From an uncultured Oscillospiraceae bacterium (GTDB lineage Bacteria > Bacillota > Clostridia > Oscillospirales > Oscillospiraceae), in the NCBI GenBank assembly GCA_934636655.1, contig CAKUAS010000020.1, positions 1 through 37,082 of the forward strand: a stretch of 37,082 nt of DNA, given 5' to 3'. Both the position numbers and the translations under genes were made by a program. Below the pieces are notes generated by a model. The model was not told the origin of the DNA. It did not search any database and worked only from the letters and a program-made list of their open reading frames with translations. Shown here piece after piece: positions 30,508 through 37,074 of this stretch. Positions within the stretch are counted from its first letter, which is position 1, and each line of letters begins with the position of its first letter.

Positions 30508-30903
30508 TTGAAAACTAAATACATTTATCCTGCGCTTTTCAGCAAGGAATCTTGCGGTTATAGCGTCAGCTTTCCGGATGTAGAAGGCTGTGCAACCTCG
30601 GGCGAAACACTCGAAGAAGCAATTGAAATGGCACAGGACGCTCTTTGTTTAATGCTTTACGACAGAGAAGAGCGGAAAGAACCGATTCCAAATGCATCTG
30701 ATATATCCAAACTCACCTGTAAAGAGGGAGATTTTTGGACACTTATCGAATGCGATACGTTGGAATATCGAAGGTATTTTAATAACAAGGCCGTAAAAAA
30801 GACCTTGAGTATTCCTGCATGGCTCAATACTATGGCAGAAAGAGAAGATATAAACTTTTCTGCTGTTCTCCAGCGTGCATTAAAAGCTGAGCTTGGAGTT
30901 TAA
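30508..30903 (+). CDS. hicB: HicB antitoxin
   Basis: The 131-residue protein has the HicB partial RNase H-like domain (KYIYPALFSKESCGYSVSFP, DVEGCATSGETLEEAIEMAQ, ALCLMLYDREE) and a C-terminal DNA-binding part (LSIPAWLNTMAEREDINFSA, RHH-like). It neutralises HicA and represses the operon. I chose TTG 30508, which has AGAAAGGA at 10 bp; the upstream TTG 30499 is too close to that site. The 94-bp gap from hicA is longer than usual for this pair. Confidence 0.92.
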   Translation: MKTKYIYPALFSKESCGYSVSFPDVEGCATSGETLEEAIEMAQDALCLMLYDREERKEPIPNASDISKLTCKEGDFWTLIECDTLEYRRYFNNKAVKKTLSIPAWLNTMAEREDINFSAVLQRALKAELGV

Positions 30904-30985
30904 ATCAACTTGCATTACGCAAAATTTTATGATAGCATAAAAAAGTAGACTACTCCCTTGGTCATGCTTGGTATGTTTTCTACTC

Positions 30986-31022
30986 GACCGTTCGGTGTTG
31001 CAGCACCGGGCGGTCTTTTTTT
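30986..31022 (+). terminator. Terminator of hicAB
   Basis: GACCGTTCGGTG pairs with CACCGGGCGGTC (30986-31015), followed by TTTTT. Its end touches the stop codon of the convergent 58-residue gene. Confidence 0.8.
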
Positions 31023-31197
31023 ATTTTTCTTTCGCCTGTTTATATATCCTCCGCAACTCCGGAACGGTGATATCCACGTTAAAGCGCATTCTTAACTGCC
31101 GCCGAGCTATGCCCCAGCCCCATTTGTATTCGTCTATGTAGCGGAGCAGGGGCGTTATTAAATCTGCGTCGAATTGATTTAACCTTACGCAATTCAT
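31021..31197 (-). CDS. 58-residue protein of unknown function, third gene of Cys-rich/SWIM operon
   Basis: ATG 31197 overlaps the stop of the SWIM gene (ATGA), which supports translation. The product (MNCVRLNQFDADLITPLLRY..., ending RIYKQAKEK) is basic and predicted to contain three helices, with GWGIARRQLRMRFNVDITVP resembling a small DNA-binding or winged-helix-like fragment. I do not recognise a family. Confidence 0.65.
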   Translation of the reverse strand: MNCVRLNQFDADLITPLLRYIDEYKWGWGIARRQLRMRFNVDITVPELRRIYKQAKEK

Positions 31198-31634
31198 TTC
31201 TTTGTCTTTCTCAGCTTTTTTGCTGTTGCCTTACTTTTTGCCATTGCTTTATAGCAGCGTTTGAACGAATCAAAATCAATAATTCCATCCACCCATAGGT
31301 CATGTAAATGCTCCATTTCTGCATCAAAATCGTAAGCTTTAGCAGCTCGCGGAATCAGAGTGGGCAGATTATATTCTTCTCCAGATAAAATACGCAGCGC
31401 ATATATATGCTTGCATGGATGTCTGCCGAAACACATAACATAGTCCGTACATGTGCAGCTATCTCGTGTAACTTCATATATACCAGCAGATCCATCATAC
31501 AAAAGAGTACCCTTTTCTAAGTCATACTCAATGATTTTATCTCCATTTTTGACAATATCTTGGGCAGAGCAAATTCGCGTCACTGCGTCAGCATCTGTTA
31601 CAAGATCGGTTCGTACGTCAATTCTTTCCGTCAT
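31194..31634 (-). CDS. SWIM zinc-finger protein
   Basis: The 146-residue protein has a SWIM motif CxC...CxH (Cys60, Cys62, Cys74, His76 in SCTCTDYVMCFGRHPCKHIY), a zinc-binding module found in SWI2/SNF2 ATPases, MuDR transposases and restriction-like proteins, where it binds DNA or proteins. The C terminus is Lys-rich (SKATAKKLRKTKK). Its start lies inside the end of the Cys-rich gene (17-bp overlap), and AAAGGACAG precedes the ATG. It is a stand-alone SWIM protein without a helicase or transposase domain. Confidence 0.8.
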   Translation of the reverse strand: MTERIDVRTDLVTDADAVTRICSAQDIVKNGDKIIEYDLEKGTLLYDGSAGIYEVTRDSCTCTDYVMCFGRHPCKHIYALRILSGEEYNLPTLIPRAAKAYDFDAEMEHLHDLWVDGIIDFDSFKRCYKAMAKSKATAKKLRKTKK

Positions 31635-32409
31635 TTTTTCTGTCCTTTTTCCGAAATCGCGGATCCGTCAACAACGGGTTCGGGAGGTCACAGGGCTGTC
31701 TATTGGAAGCAACACAATCAATATAAAATTCGTCCATGTATTTCAACCTTGCGTCTAAGGAAATATCCACAGAGCACAAATCGGACAAATACTCCGCGGC
31801 ATAGTCGGGGTGATTATTCAAAATATATTCAGCACATAAAGGCTGACCATCAAATGCTTCACCCCGTGCATCAAGCTCCGCTTTAACCTTTTTCTCATAT
31901 GCATTGTACTCTTCAAAGGCCCCATTTTTCTTCAAGCAATCTACCAAAGCGCGCCTTTTGCTGAGCAGTCTAACCATTTCAATTGGGAATGGATATACTC
32001 GTATAAGTTCTCGCTTTGCAAGAGACATTATTTCCTTTGTTTTGTAAGTATAACAGGTTGAATAACAACGGTCACAGAAATGATATAGGCAAGAATAAAA
32101 TACTTCGCGCTCCTCATCGTCCATCAGTTGAACTTGCCCACAGCAATAATCAAAATCCTTTTTTGAAAAGTACTTTGTCCGTTTGCCGAAAAAGACGTCC
32201 CCGGATTCAAGCTTGACGCGATATCGGCAACTTCTAGCTATATCCGTTCCAATAACAAGACACTTACCACTGTCTGAACACTGTCTATAACGACTACAAC
32301 AGCTTATCTTGCTACGTGCAAGTGACTCGCTATCTTCGACTTCCAAACAACTATCATGGTTAATTACCCTATCATTATTAAGACAGTCAAAAATATTTAT
32401 TTGATCCAT
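31618..32409 (-). CDS. Cysteine-rich protein of unknown function
   Basis: The 263-residue protein has about 20 cysteines, mostly in the first half: SCCSRYRQCSDSGKCLVIG, then RSCRYRVKLE, DYCCGQ, and YSCLYHFCDRCYSTCYTY. Such clusters suggest several zinc or Fe-S sites. The first block is of a kind I recall in prophage-encoded proteins of clostridia. GGGAGG precedes the ATG. The gene leads the leftward trio with SWIM and 58-residue genes and has its own promoter. Function unknown; nucleic-acid binding is a reasonable guess from its SWIM partner. Confidence 0.75.
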   Translation of the reverse strand: MDQINIFDCLNNDRVINHDSCLEVEDSESLARSKISCCSRYRQCSDSGKCLVIGTDIARSCRYRVKLESGDVFFGKRTKYFSKKDFDYCCGQVQLMDDEEREVFYSCLYHFCDRCYSTCYTYKTKEIMSLAKRELIRVYPFPIEMVRLLSKRRALVDCLKKNGAFEEYNAYEKKVKAELDARGEAFDGQPLCAEYILNNHPDYAAEYLSDLCSVDISLDARLKYMDEFYIDCVASNRQPCDLPNPLLTDPRFRKKDRKNDGKN

Positions 32410-32458
32410 GAAGCGCCCTCCCTACTTTTCCTCACCAATTCCTTATATTTACCACACC

Positions 32459-32487
32459 ATTTTATCATCCTCTATTTTCCGATACAA
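32459..32487 (-). promoter_or_regulatory. Promoter of the Cys-rich/SWIM trio
   Basis: On the minus strand TTGTAT (32482-32487), 17 bp, TAAAAT (32459-32464), about 50 bp upstream of the first gene. Confidence 0.5.
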
Positions 32488-32597
32488 TTATGACTTTTTA
32501 TAATAATTTCGGTCAGAATTGCACAAAATACACAAAAATAGGGTGCGGCGTTCTGATTTCAGAATTTTCCCGCACAGGAAAGGCATGTGGTGATAAA

Positions 32598-32801
32598 ATG
32601 GACGGCACAAACAAATGCAGGGTAAAATACTATAGAACCTATTTAGGGCTCAGTCAGCGCGAGCTTGCGCGCCGGGCTGCTACCGCGGCAAGCACGATCA
32701 GCGAGATTGAAACCGGAGAGCGGCTGCCTAATGTGGTGCTGGCAATCAAGATAGCCCGCGCCCTGGGCACCGCCGTGGCAGAAATGTGGGAAGTAACGTA
32801 A
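32598..32801 (+). CDS. Small XRE-family HTH regulator
   Basis: The 67-residue protein is little more than one helix-turn-helix domain: RTYLGLSQRELARRAATAAS, TISEIETGERLPNVVLAIKI. The end ALGTAVAEMW is typical of XRE/Cro-type DNA-binding proteins. I chose ATG 32598 because the domain starts there, although the ribosome binding site (GGTGAT) is weak; the frame is open for 36 more codons upstream. It probably acts as an accessory switch of the element. Confidence 0.8.
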   Translation: MDGTNKCRVKYYRTYLGLSQRELARRAATAASTISEIETGERLPNVVLAIKIARALGTAVAEMWEVT

Positions 32802-32820
32802 AGATTAAAGGGAGAGAGCT

Positions 32821-32931
32821 ATGAAAGGAAAAGAAGATCGGGAGCTGCTTATCGTGGCCATAATAGCAGCGCTGCCGGAAGTGAGCTTAGAGGACTTGCA
32901 GTTTATATACTGCTACATAATCGCGCCGTAA
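32821..32931 (+). CDS. 36-residue peptide, unknown
   Basis: GGGAGAGAGCT precedes ATG 32821, 19 bp after the XRE gene. The peptide (MKGKEDRELLIVAIIAALPE, then VSLEDLQFIYCYIIAP) is amphipathic. Similar mini-genes follow XRE regulators in clostridial prophages. Coding status rests on the ribosome binding site and position. Confidence 0.5.
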   Translation: MKGKEDRELLIVAIIAALPEVSLEDLQFIYCYIIAP

Positions 32932-32946
32932 CAACAAAATGTAACC

Positions 32947-32985
32947 AAAAAGAGACTGACCAATCACTGGTCGGTCTCTTTTTCT
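32947..32985. terminator. Bidirectional terminator overlapping the repressor 3' end
   Basis: AAAAAGAGACTGACCA pairs with TGGTCGGTCTCTTTTT around ATCAC. The stop codon region of the repressor (32964) lies in the hairpin. Confidence 0.8.
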
Positions 32986-33359
32986 ATGTCCGCGGCGACG
33001 CTGTTATAGATATTCTCGAGCAGCTGCCATTCGGGGCCGTCGGCATCGAAGCGGAGCAGCGCGGTTATCAGGCGCGAGCGGAATGATTCAGGCTTATCCG
33101 CCATCAGGCTTTTAACAAGCCGCCCCATCTCCTCTGACCTGCTCGGCGGCATGAACGGCTCGCCTGCGCCGGTGCGCAGCCACGTTTCATTCACGCCGAA
33201 TTCGCGGCAGATGCTCAAAAGCATTTGATCCGTTAAGCAGCGAGCACCATTCTCTATATTTGAAATAGCTGTTTTAGTCACTCCAACACGTTTGCCGAAA
33301 GCATCAAGTGTCATACCGAGTTCCTTACGAACAGCCTTTACACGCTGGCCTTGTTCCAT
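32964..33359 (-). CDS. Phage-type XRE repressor
   Basis: The 131-residue protein has an N-terminal XRE HTH (MEQGQRVKAVRKELGMTLDA, then FGKRVGVTKTAISNIENGAR) followed by the NETWLRTGAGEPF passage common in phage/ICE repressors of clostridia, and a helical C terminus for oligomerisation. There is no S24 peptidase, so induction must work differently from LexA. The start ATG 33359 follows AAAGGGGG. It faces the rightward early operon across a region with two opposed consensus promoters, the layout of a lysogeny switch. Confidence 0.88.
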   Translation of the reverse strand: MEQGQRVKAVRKELGMTLDAFGKRVGVTKTAISNIENGARCLTDQMLLSICREFGVNETWLRTGAGEPFMPPSRSEEMGRLVKSLMADKPESFRSRLITALLRFDADGPEWQLLENIYNSVAADIEKETDQ

Positions 33360-33381
33360 ATAAAAGCCCCCTTTCAAGACT

Positions 33382-33410
33382 ACATTAGCACATGGTAGTT
33401 AGCATGTCAA
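33382..33410 (-). promoter_or_regulatory. Repressor promoter
   Basis: On the minus strand TTGACA (33405-33410), 17 bp, TAATGT (33382-33387), 22 bp before the repressor ATG. GCTAA occurs twice as a direct repeat in and next to the spacer. Confidence 0.65.
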
Positions 33411-33442
33411 GCAAAAAAGTTTTCAATGATAACAAAAACAGC

Positions 33443-33471
33443 TTGACAAAGTATTCTTTGTGGATTATTAT
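33443..33471 (+). promoter_or_regulatory. Early rightward promoter with palindromic operator
   Basis: TTGACA (33443-33448), 17 bp, TATTAT (33466-33471). The perfect palindrome ACAAAG-TATT-CTTTGT (33446-33461) covers the -35 and spacer, and a related half site ACAAAG lies at 33476-33481. The repressor is the likely ligand. Confidence 0.7.
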
Positions 33472-33525
33472 GTACACAAAGATAACATGTAAGTTTTCAA
33501 ATAACGAGTGAGCGGAGGTAAAACT

Positions 33526-33705
33526 TTGGGTGACTTAATCGTACTGGGGTACTTAGCACTTGGCTTTGTACCGATGATACTTGCAAATTGGCTGTATTTC
33601 AAAGACACCGCAGCGGCCAAAAGCTTACTTTTTCGCTGGCTGTTCTCCACATTCTGCGTTTTGTCTGCTTTTGCGATCTCGCTTCTCTTGGAGCGCTCCG
33701 GTTAA
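33526..33705 (+). CDS. Small membrane protein, 59 residues
   Basis: TTG 33526 is taken as start because GGAGG lies 7 bp upstream. The product has two hydrophobic segments (DLIVLGYLALGFVPMILANW, and LFRWLFSTFCVLSAFAISLL) joined by a short charged loop. It is the first gene of the rightward early train. No family recognised; a holin-like or immunity role is only a guess. Confidence 0.6.
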   Translation: MGDLIVLGYLALGFVPMILANWLYFKDTAAAKSLLFRWLFSTFCVLSAFAISLLLERSG

Positions 33706-33750
33706 CGCCATATTTGACATTGTAATCAACACGAAAAGGAGGTGAGCGGA

Positions 33751-33909
33751 ATGAACAGCTACGGAATTCGCATCGTTGTCCCCGAAGGGAAGGTAAAGGA
33801 AATCCTCGACCGTCTGACAGCGGCTCAGGAAACAATAAACGATTGCTATCAAGAGCTGAGAGACCTCGGTGTCTTGGTGATAGAGGAAGAAAGGAGAATT
33901 CAAAAATGA
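33751..33909 (+). CDS. 52-residue protein, unknown
   Basis: AGGAGGTGAGCGGA precedes ATG 33751, the same leader found before the gene at 34149. The product (MNSYGIRIVVPEGKVKEILD..., ending EEERRIQK) is helical and probably a short coiled coil. Its stop overlaps the next start (ATGA). Confidence 0.65.
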   Translation: MNSYGIRIVVPEGKVKEILDRLTAAQETINDCYQELRDLGVLVIEEERRIQK

Positions 33910-34061
33910 GCGAAAAAGAAAAAGTAATGATAGAGAAAATCAGCAAGCTTCCGTCAGCGCTGCAGGACAAGTTCTGCGATAAGCTCGACGGCGCAATCAT
34001 GGCGCTGGACACTATGCAGGCTGAAAAATCTGCGTCCTCCGCCGGCGAGAAGGCCAGCTGA
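33906..34061 (+). CDS. 51-residue helical protein, unknown
   Basis: ATG 33906 overlaps the preceding stop by 4 bp, and GAAAGGAG lies upstream. The product (MSEKEKVMIEKISKLPSALQ, DKFCDKLDGAIMALDTMQAE, then KSASSAGEKAS) is of a type often seen in clostridial prophage early regions next to XRE regulators. Function unknown. Confidence 0.7.
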   Translation: MSEKEKVMIEKISKLPSALQDKFCDKLDGAIMALDTMQAEKSASSAGEKAS

Positions 34062-34080
34062 GAGCGGGGGGAGCTCGGAT

Positions 34081-34107
34081 CTGTTCGCCATTGCATCTTA
34101 ATCATAA
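34081..34107. repeat. 27-bp direct repeat, copy 1
   Basis: CTGTTCGCCATTGCATCTTA plus ATCATAA recurs at 35056-35082 with one mismatch. Both copies lie upstream of element genes and are followed by an AGGTGAA motif. Confidence 0.75.
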
Positions 34108-34148
34108 AAAAGGTGAATTTATATCATTCATCAAAGGAGGTGAGCGGA

Positions 34149-34466
34149 ATGAACAACACATTTTCAACGCCGAAGGAATGGAGCACGGACGCAACACGCA
34201 AAGAAACATTCGAGCACTTCGGCTATGAGTATGAGCGTGAGCCAAAACACGGCGTAGGCCGCTGGGCAAATGACGGAGAAGCCATCATGCGTAACATACG
34301 CGCACTGCCCGAGATATTAGAGCAATTCACCGACCCGAAAGAGAAAATTCGAATCATATTCGACTATGACCCGAACTTTCCAAGAGCGCTGTTTCAGATT
34401 TGGGGCTTACAAAAACACGATTGGGAAAGTGTCAAATCTGATAACAGCTGCACCCCGGAGGGATGA
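34149..34466 (+). CDS. 105-residue protein, unknown
   Basis: AAAGGAGGTGAGCGGA precedes ATG 34149. The product contains ATRKETFEHFGYEYEREPKH, GVGRWANDGEAIMRNIRALP and FDYDPNFPRALFQIWG; it is soluble and mixed alpha/beta. I recognise no family. Its last 35 bp overlap the 3' end of a convergent gene. Confidence 0.7.
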   Translation: MNNTFSTPKEWSTDATRKETFEHFGYEYEREPKHGVGRWANDGEAIMRNIRALPEILEQFTDPKEKIRIIFDYDPNFPRALFQIWGLQKHDWESVKSDNSCTPEG

Positions 34467-34638
34467 GCTTAGACGAGGGGAAATCGTCTTCAGTTGTCCA
34501 AAACACCTCTATTGCTTCAAGTCCGGTGGGGCCCATGATCATTTCGGTCATAAAAGCGAGGCTGTCAATTTGCTCGTATGCAGCTTCTCTCTCCGCAGGG
34601 GTGAGGCTGCGCAGATCGACTCTGTACATTTTGCTCAC
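34432..34638 (-). CDS. 68-residue protein on the opposite strand, unknown
   Basis: GTG 34638 has AAAGGAGGTGATACC directly upstream, an ideal site. The product includes KMYRVDLRSLTPAEREAAYE and QIDSLAFMTEMIMGPTGLEA, then an acidic stretch and PPGCSCYQI. It is transcribed against the early train and overlaps the preceding gene by 35 bp tail to tail. Confidence 0.65.
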   Translation of the reverse strand: MSKMYRVDLRSLTPAEREAAYEQIDSLAFMTEMIMGPTGLEAIEVFWTTEDDFPSSKLIPPGCSCYQI

Positions 34639-34705
34639 GGTATCACCTCCTTTCAAGGAGATTATACCAATTGCGAAAAACAATTACAAGGAGATAGATA
34701 AAACC

Positions 34706-34912
34706 ATGAGATCAAAAAATTTTAATGATGCGCTGAAAAAGGCGATAAACGGGAACTGGTCATTCGCGCATATCAAGCTGACATACGAAGAAAAGCTAGG
34801 CCCTGAGCCGGGGTACAGCGTCAAGCTTTTTCAGCCCACGGGTCGACCACTTCAAGATCATCGAAGTCTGTCCAACCGTCAAGCTCGCCTGCTTCGGCCG
34901 CACAAAAGCTGA
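34706..34912 (+). CDS. 68-residue basic protein, unknown
   Basis: AAGGAG lies 12 bp upstream of ATG 34706. The N-terminal half (MRSKNFNDALKKAINGNWSF, AHIKLTYEEKLGPEPGYSVK) looks coding. The C-terminal half overlaps, tail to tail, 92 bp of the strongly supported minus-strand gene and is rich in Arg, His and Gln (RPLQDHRSLSNRQARLLRPH), as an antisense shadow would be. The true gene may have been truncated or fused by an event near 34830. Confidence 0.45.
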   Translation: MRSKNFNDALKKAINGNWSFAHIKLTYEEKLGPEPGYSVKLFQPTGRPLQDHRSLSNRQARLLRPHKS

Positions 34913-35030
34913 CCATTGCCGGAAGCTCTTCATCCGGCTCGGAGAGAGAAATCTCAACGTAGTCCATCCCTTCTTCAACCAATTCCTTTGCAACTTTCAA
35001 AAGGTCTGAAGTTTTAACTATGTAATCCAT
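34821..35030 (-). CDS. 69-residue acidic protein, unknown
   Basis: AAAGGAGGTGCGTT precedes ATG 35030. The product (MDYIVKTSDLLKVAKELVEE, GMDYVEISLSEPDEELPAMV, then SFCAAEAGELDGWTDFDDLE) is very acidic and may mimic DNA or bind a basic partner (guess). Short acidic proteins in mobile elements are sometimes anti-restriction or anti-defence factors, but nothing proves that here. Confidence 0.65.
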   Translation of the reverse strand: MDYIVKTSDLLKVAKELVEEGMDYVEISLSEPDEELPAMVSFCAAEAGELDGWTDFDDLEVVDPWAEKA

Positions 35031-35055
35031 AACGCACCTCCTTTCAATGGGGGGG

Positions 35056-35082
35056 CTGTTCGCCGTTGCATCTTAATCATAA
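35056..35082. repeat. 27-bp direct repeat, copy 2
   Basis: This copy matches 34081-34107 at 26 of 27 positions and lies 21 bp before the XRE gene at 35104. Confidence 0.75.
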
Positions 35083-35103
35083 GCGAGGTGAAAGCGAAAA
35101 ACC

Positions 35104-35559
35104 ATGCAGAACAACTACAGGAATATTTGCAAAATAGCAAGGCGCACTGCAGGTATGACGCAGGAACGCTTTGCAGAGGCGCTGGATATCAGCGTCGAGT
35201 CGGTGCGCCAGTATGAAAGCGACAAGATCATGCCGAGCGACGATGTTGTCACTCGGATGGTCGAGGTCTCAGGCCAGCCGGTCATTGGTTACTGGCATCT
35301 GCTGAACAAATCACGCGTCGCCGCCGATATCCTGCCGGACGTGCAGGAGTGCTCGCTCGAGCAGGCGGTCATAAAGCTGCTGTGCCGGATCCGGCAGTTT
35401 GCCGAAAACAACAACACGAATCGTTTGATGGATATATCCGAGGACGGAATCATCGACGAAACGGAGCGGCCGGACTTCGACCGCATAATCAAAGAGCTCG
35501 ACGGCATCGTCAAGGCCGCTATGCAGCTCAAATACGCAAAGGAGATCACCGATGAATAA
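35104..35559 (+). CDS. XRE-family HTH protein
   Basis: The 151-residue protein has an N-terminal HTH (NICKIARRTAGMTQERFAEA, LDISVESVRQYESDKIMPSD) and a longer helical C terminus (ECSLEQAVIKLLCRIRQFAE, RIIKELDGIVKAAMQLKYAK). It resembles early regulators of clostridial prophages and integrative elements. GCGAGGTGAAAG lies upstream, though its spacing is long. It overlaps the next gene by 8 bp. Confidence 0.85.
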   Translation: MQNNYRNICKIARRTAGMTQERFAEALDISVESVRQYESDKIMPSDDVVTRMVEVSGQPVIGYWHLLNKSRVAADILPDVQECSLEQAVIKLLCRIRQFAENNNTNRLMDISEDGIIDETERPDFDRIIKELDGIVKAAMQLKYAKEITDE

Positions 35560-35818
35560 AGAGCTTTTGACACGGATCGAAGCCGCGGACTACCTCGACG
35601 TGTCAACAAACACGCTTGATCGCATCATCCGCGACGGTTCGCTCCCCTTTTATCGGATTCGCGGTCAGATAAGGATCGATAAGACGGATATCGATACGTA
35701 TATAGAATCATGCCGCTGTCAGATGCAGCCGGTCGGCTATGTCCAGCCCCGCAAGCCACGCAGCACATACGGCAATTCGCGGCCCTGCGCCTATGTGCCC
35801 GGCATGAAGGTGGTCTGA
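35552..35818 (+). CDS. Excisionase-like HTH (MerR-type) protein
   Basis: The 88-residue protein starts MNKELLTRIEAADYLDVSTN, followed by TLDRIIRDGSLPFYRIRGQI RIDKTDID, the winged-helix layout of Xis/helix_turn_helix_17 excisionases. Such proteins bend att DNA and steer the integrase to excision. The basic, Pro-rich tail is unusual. It overlaps the XRE gene by 8 bp and is not beside the integrase, which lies 5.4 kb to the left on the other strand. A general DNA-binding regulator is the alternative. Confidence 0.8.
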   Translation: MNKELLTRIEAADYLDVSTNTLDRIIRDGSLPFYRIRGQIRIDKTDIDTYIESCRCQMQPVGYVQPRKPRSTYGNSRPCAYVPGMKVV

Positions 35819-35819
35819 T

Positions 35820-35978
35820 ATGCGCTGGCCGAAACGACTTATCTGCCTGTGGCGCGATACGCGCTGCACGGTACTGCGGCTGGGTCTCGAGGGAGGCTTA
35901 GTCGAGATCAACTACAAGGGCAAACGTAAGACTGTGCCCGCGGAAGAAATAGAGATTATCAAGGAGGAGCGCAAATGA
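35820..35978 (+). CDS. 52-residue basic protein, unknown
   Basis: ATG 35820 lies 1 bp after the preceding stop and the stop overlaps the next start (ATGA). The product (MRWPKRLICLWRDTRCTVLR..., ending EEIEIIKEERK) has an SH3-like strand pattern (LVEINYKGKRKTVPAEEIEI), as in small CarA/Kow-type phage proteins. Family not recognised. Confidence 0.65.
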   Translation: MRWPKRLICLWRDTRCTVLRLGLEGGLVEINYKGKRKTVPAEEIEIIKEERK

Positions 35979-36100
35979 TACTGTTTTGGTTTTGCCTGGC
36001 CGTCATGGGCGTGGTGTTCGCCGTCGGCGGCGCTGTCTCGGCGCTTATCTGGTTTGCCGACACGGCCGAGGCCGAGTGCGCAAAGCGGAGGCGGCAATGA
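35975..36100 (+). CDS. 41-residue membrane peptide
   Basis: AAGGAGGAG lies upstream of ATG 35975. The product has one hydrophobic segment (ILFWFCLAVMGVVFAVGGAV) and a basic tail (AKRRRQ). It overlaps both neighbours by 4 bp. It could be a holin-like or accessory membrane peptide. Confidence 0.6.
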   Translation: MILFWFCLAVMGVVFAVGGAVSALIWFADTAEAECAKRRRQ

Positions 36101-36618
36101 AAAACTTCTACATAGCAATAACGTTTCTGTGCGCCGCGCTCATAGCGTTTCTTGTGCTTATCGCCTGTGCGCTTACGGACAAGCCCGAGGAGCCGCAGGC
36201 CGTGGCGCCGGAGATCAACGCCGACGGGCTGTGCATCGTGACGGTGGTCAAAGCGCCGGAGCCGGAATACGAAATGTACTTCACCGAGGCCGACGTTGTC
36301 GCTCTCGCCCGAATGCTGTACGGCGAGGCGCGGGGCTGCACGGTGGACAATCAGATGAAGTGCGTATGGTGCGTGCTGAATAGAGTCGACGATGCACGCT
36401 TTCCCGACAGCATCATCGGCGCTGTGTCCGCGCCGGGGCAGTTTTACGGCTACAGCCCCGATTTCCCTGTGCTGGACAGGCTATACGCCGTTGTGCTGGA
36501 CGTACTTACACGCTGGTCAATGGAAAAGCAGGGCGCGGAGGTTCAGCGGGAGCTGCCGAGCGGGTATCTGTGGTTCACCGGCGACGGCAAAACAAATCAT
36601 TTCAGGGAGGACTATTGA
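36097..36618 (+). CDS. SleB-like cell-wall hydrolase with membrane anchor
   Basis: The 173-residue protein has an N-terminal membrane segment (IAITFLCAALIAFLVLIACA) and a Hydrolase_2 (SleB) domain from about residue 62. It contains DVVALARMLYGEARG (Glu77 is the likely catalytic acid), MKCVWCVLNRVDDARFPDSI and GAVSAPGQFYGY, then LWFTGDGKTNHF. SleB-type enzymes are lytic transglycosylases of spore cortex; phage versions act as lysins. The ATG 36097 overlaps the preceding stop, and GGAG lies upstream. It is the only enzyme of the rightward train and suggests lysis or wall passage. Confidence 0.85.
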   Translation: MKNFYIAITFLCAALIAFLVLIACALTDKPEEPQAVAPEINADGLCIVTVVKAPEPEYEMYFTEADVVALARMLYGEARGCTVDNQMKCVWCVLNRVDDARFPDSIIGAVSAPGQFYGYSPDFPVLDRLYAVVLDVLTRWSMEKQGAEVQRELPSGYLWFTGDGKTNHFREDY

Positions 36619-36831
36619 ATGAAGATCATCATATGCATCGCGGCCGTGGTCGTCGCTTTCTTCATCGGCTGGAACGCAGCGCAGCTGCGGTGGCTCAATA
36701 AGATCAGCGACATTCTCGATACGCTCAACTGGGCGACGAAAACCTACGGCGAATTAAGCAGCGATGACCGCAGCTTTGAGCGCGGCATGCTGAAGACTAT
36801 CGCCCTTTTGCAGGGCTACGAGGAGGGCTGA
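36619..36831 (+). CDS. 70-residue membrane-anchored protein
   Basis: ATG 36619 directly follows the SleB stop, and CAGGGAGG lies upstream. One membrane segment (IIICIAAVVVAFFIGWNAAQ) is followed by a helical soluble part (DILDTLNWATKTYGELSSDD). It resembles small phage membrane proteins next to lysins; family unknown. Confidence 0.65.
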   Translation: MKIIICIAAVVVAFFIGWNAAQLRWLNKISDILDTLNWATKTYGELSSDDRSFERGMLKTIALLQGYEEG

Positions 36832-36833
36832 GC

Positions 36834-37028
36834 ATGGAAAGAACACTGTATTTATGCTTTGCATGCGCCGCGGATATGGCCCAGGGCTATGACCTCGAGG
36901 AGCTGCCGGGGCAGCTGAAGAACGCAAGATGCGAAAAATGCGCCCGGAAAGCATGGGGCGCAACATATCACATAAAAGCAAAAAATAACCGCGGCACCAC
37001 CGACCAAAGCCGTGCCACGGTTAAGTAA
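36834..37028 (+). CDS. 64-residue protein with Cys pairs, unknown
   Basis: ATG 36834 lies 2 bp after the preceding stop, with GAGGAGGG upstream. The product has CFAC near the N terminus and CEKCAR later, which could form one zinc ribbon. The C terminus is basic. Similar short Cys-pair proteins are common in phage early regions. Confidence 0.65.
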   Translation: MERTLYLCFACAADMAQGYDLEELPGQLKNARCEKCARKAWGATYHIKAKNNRGTTDQSRATVK

Positions 37029-37040
37029 ATCCAAACCCGA

Positions 37041-37074
37041 GAGGATCTGTGACTTAAGAATAACACGGATCCTC
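37041..37074. repeat. Hairpin after the last small gene
   Basis: GAGGATCTGTG (37041-37051) pairs with CACGGATCCTC (37064-37074). There is no T run, so it is probably not a simple terminator; it may be a regulatory or replication-related structure at the window edge. Confidence 0.5.
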
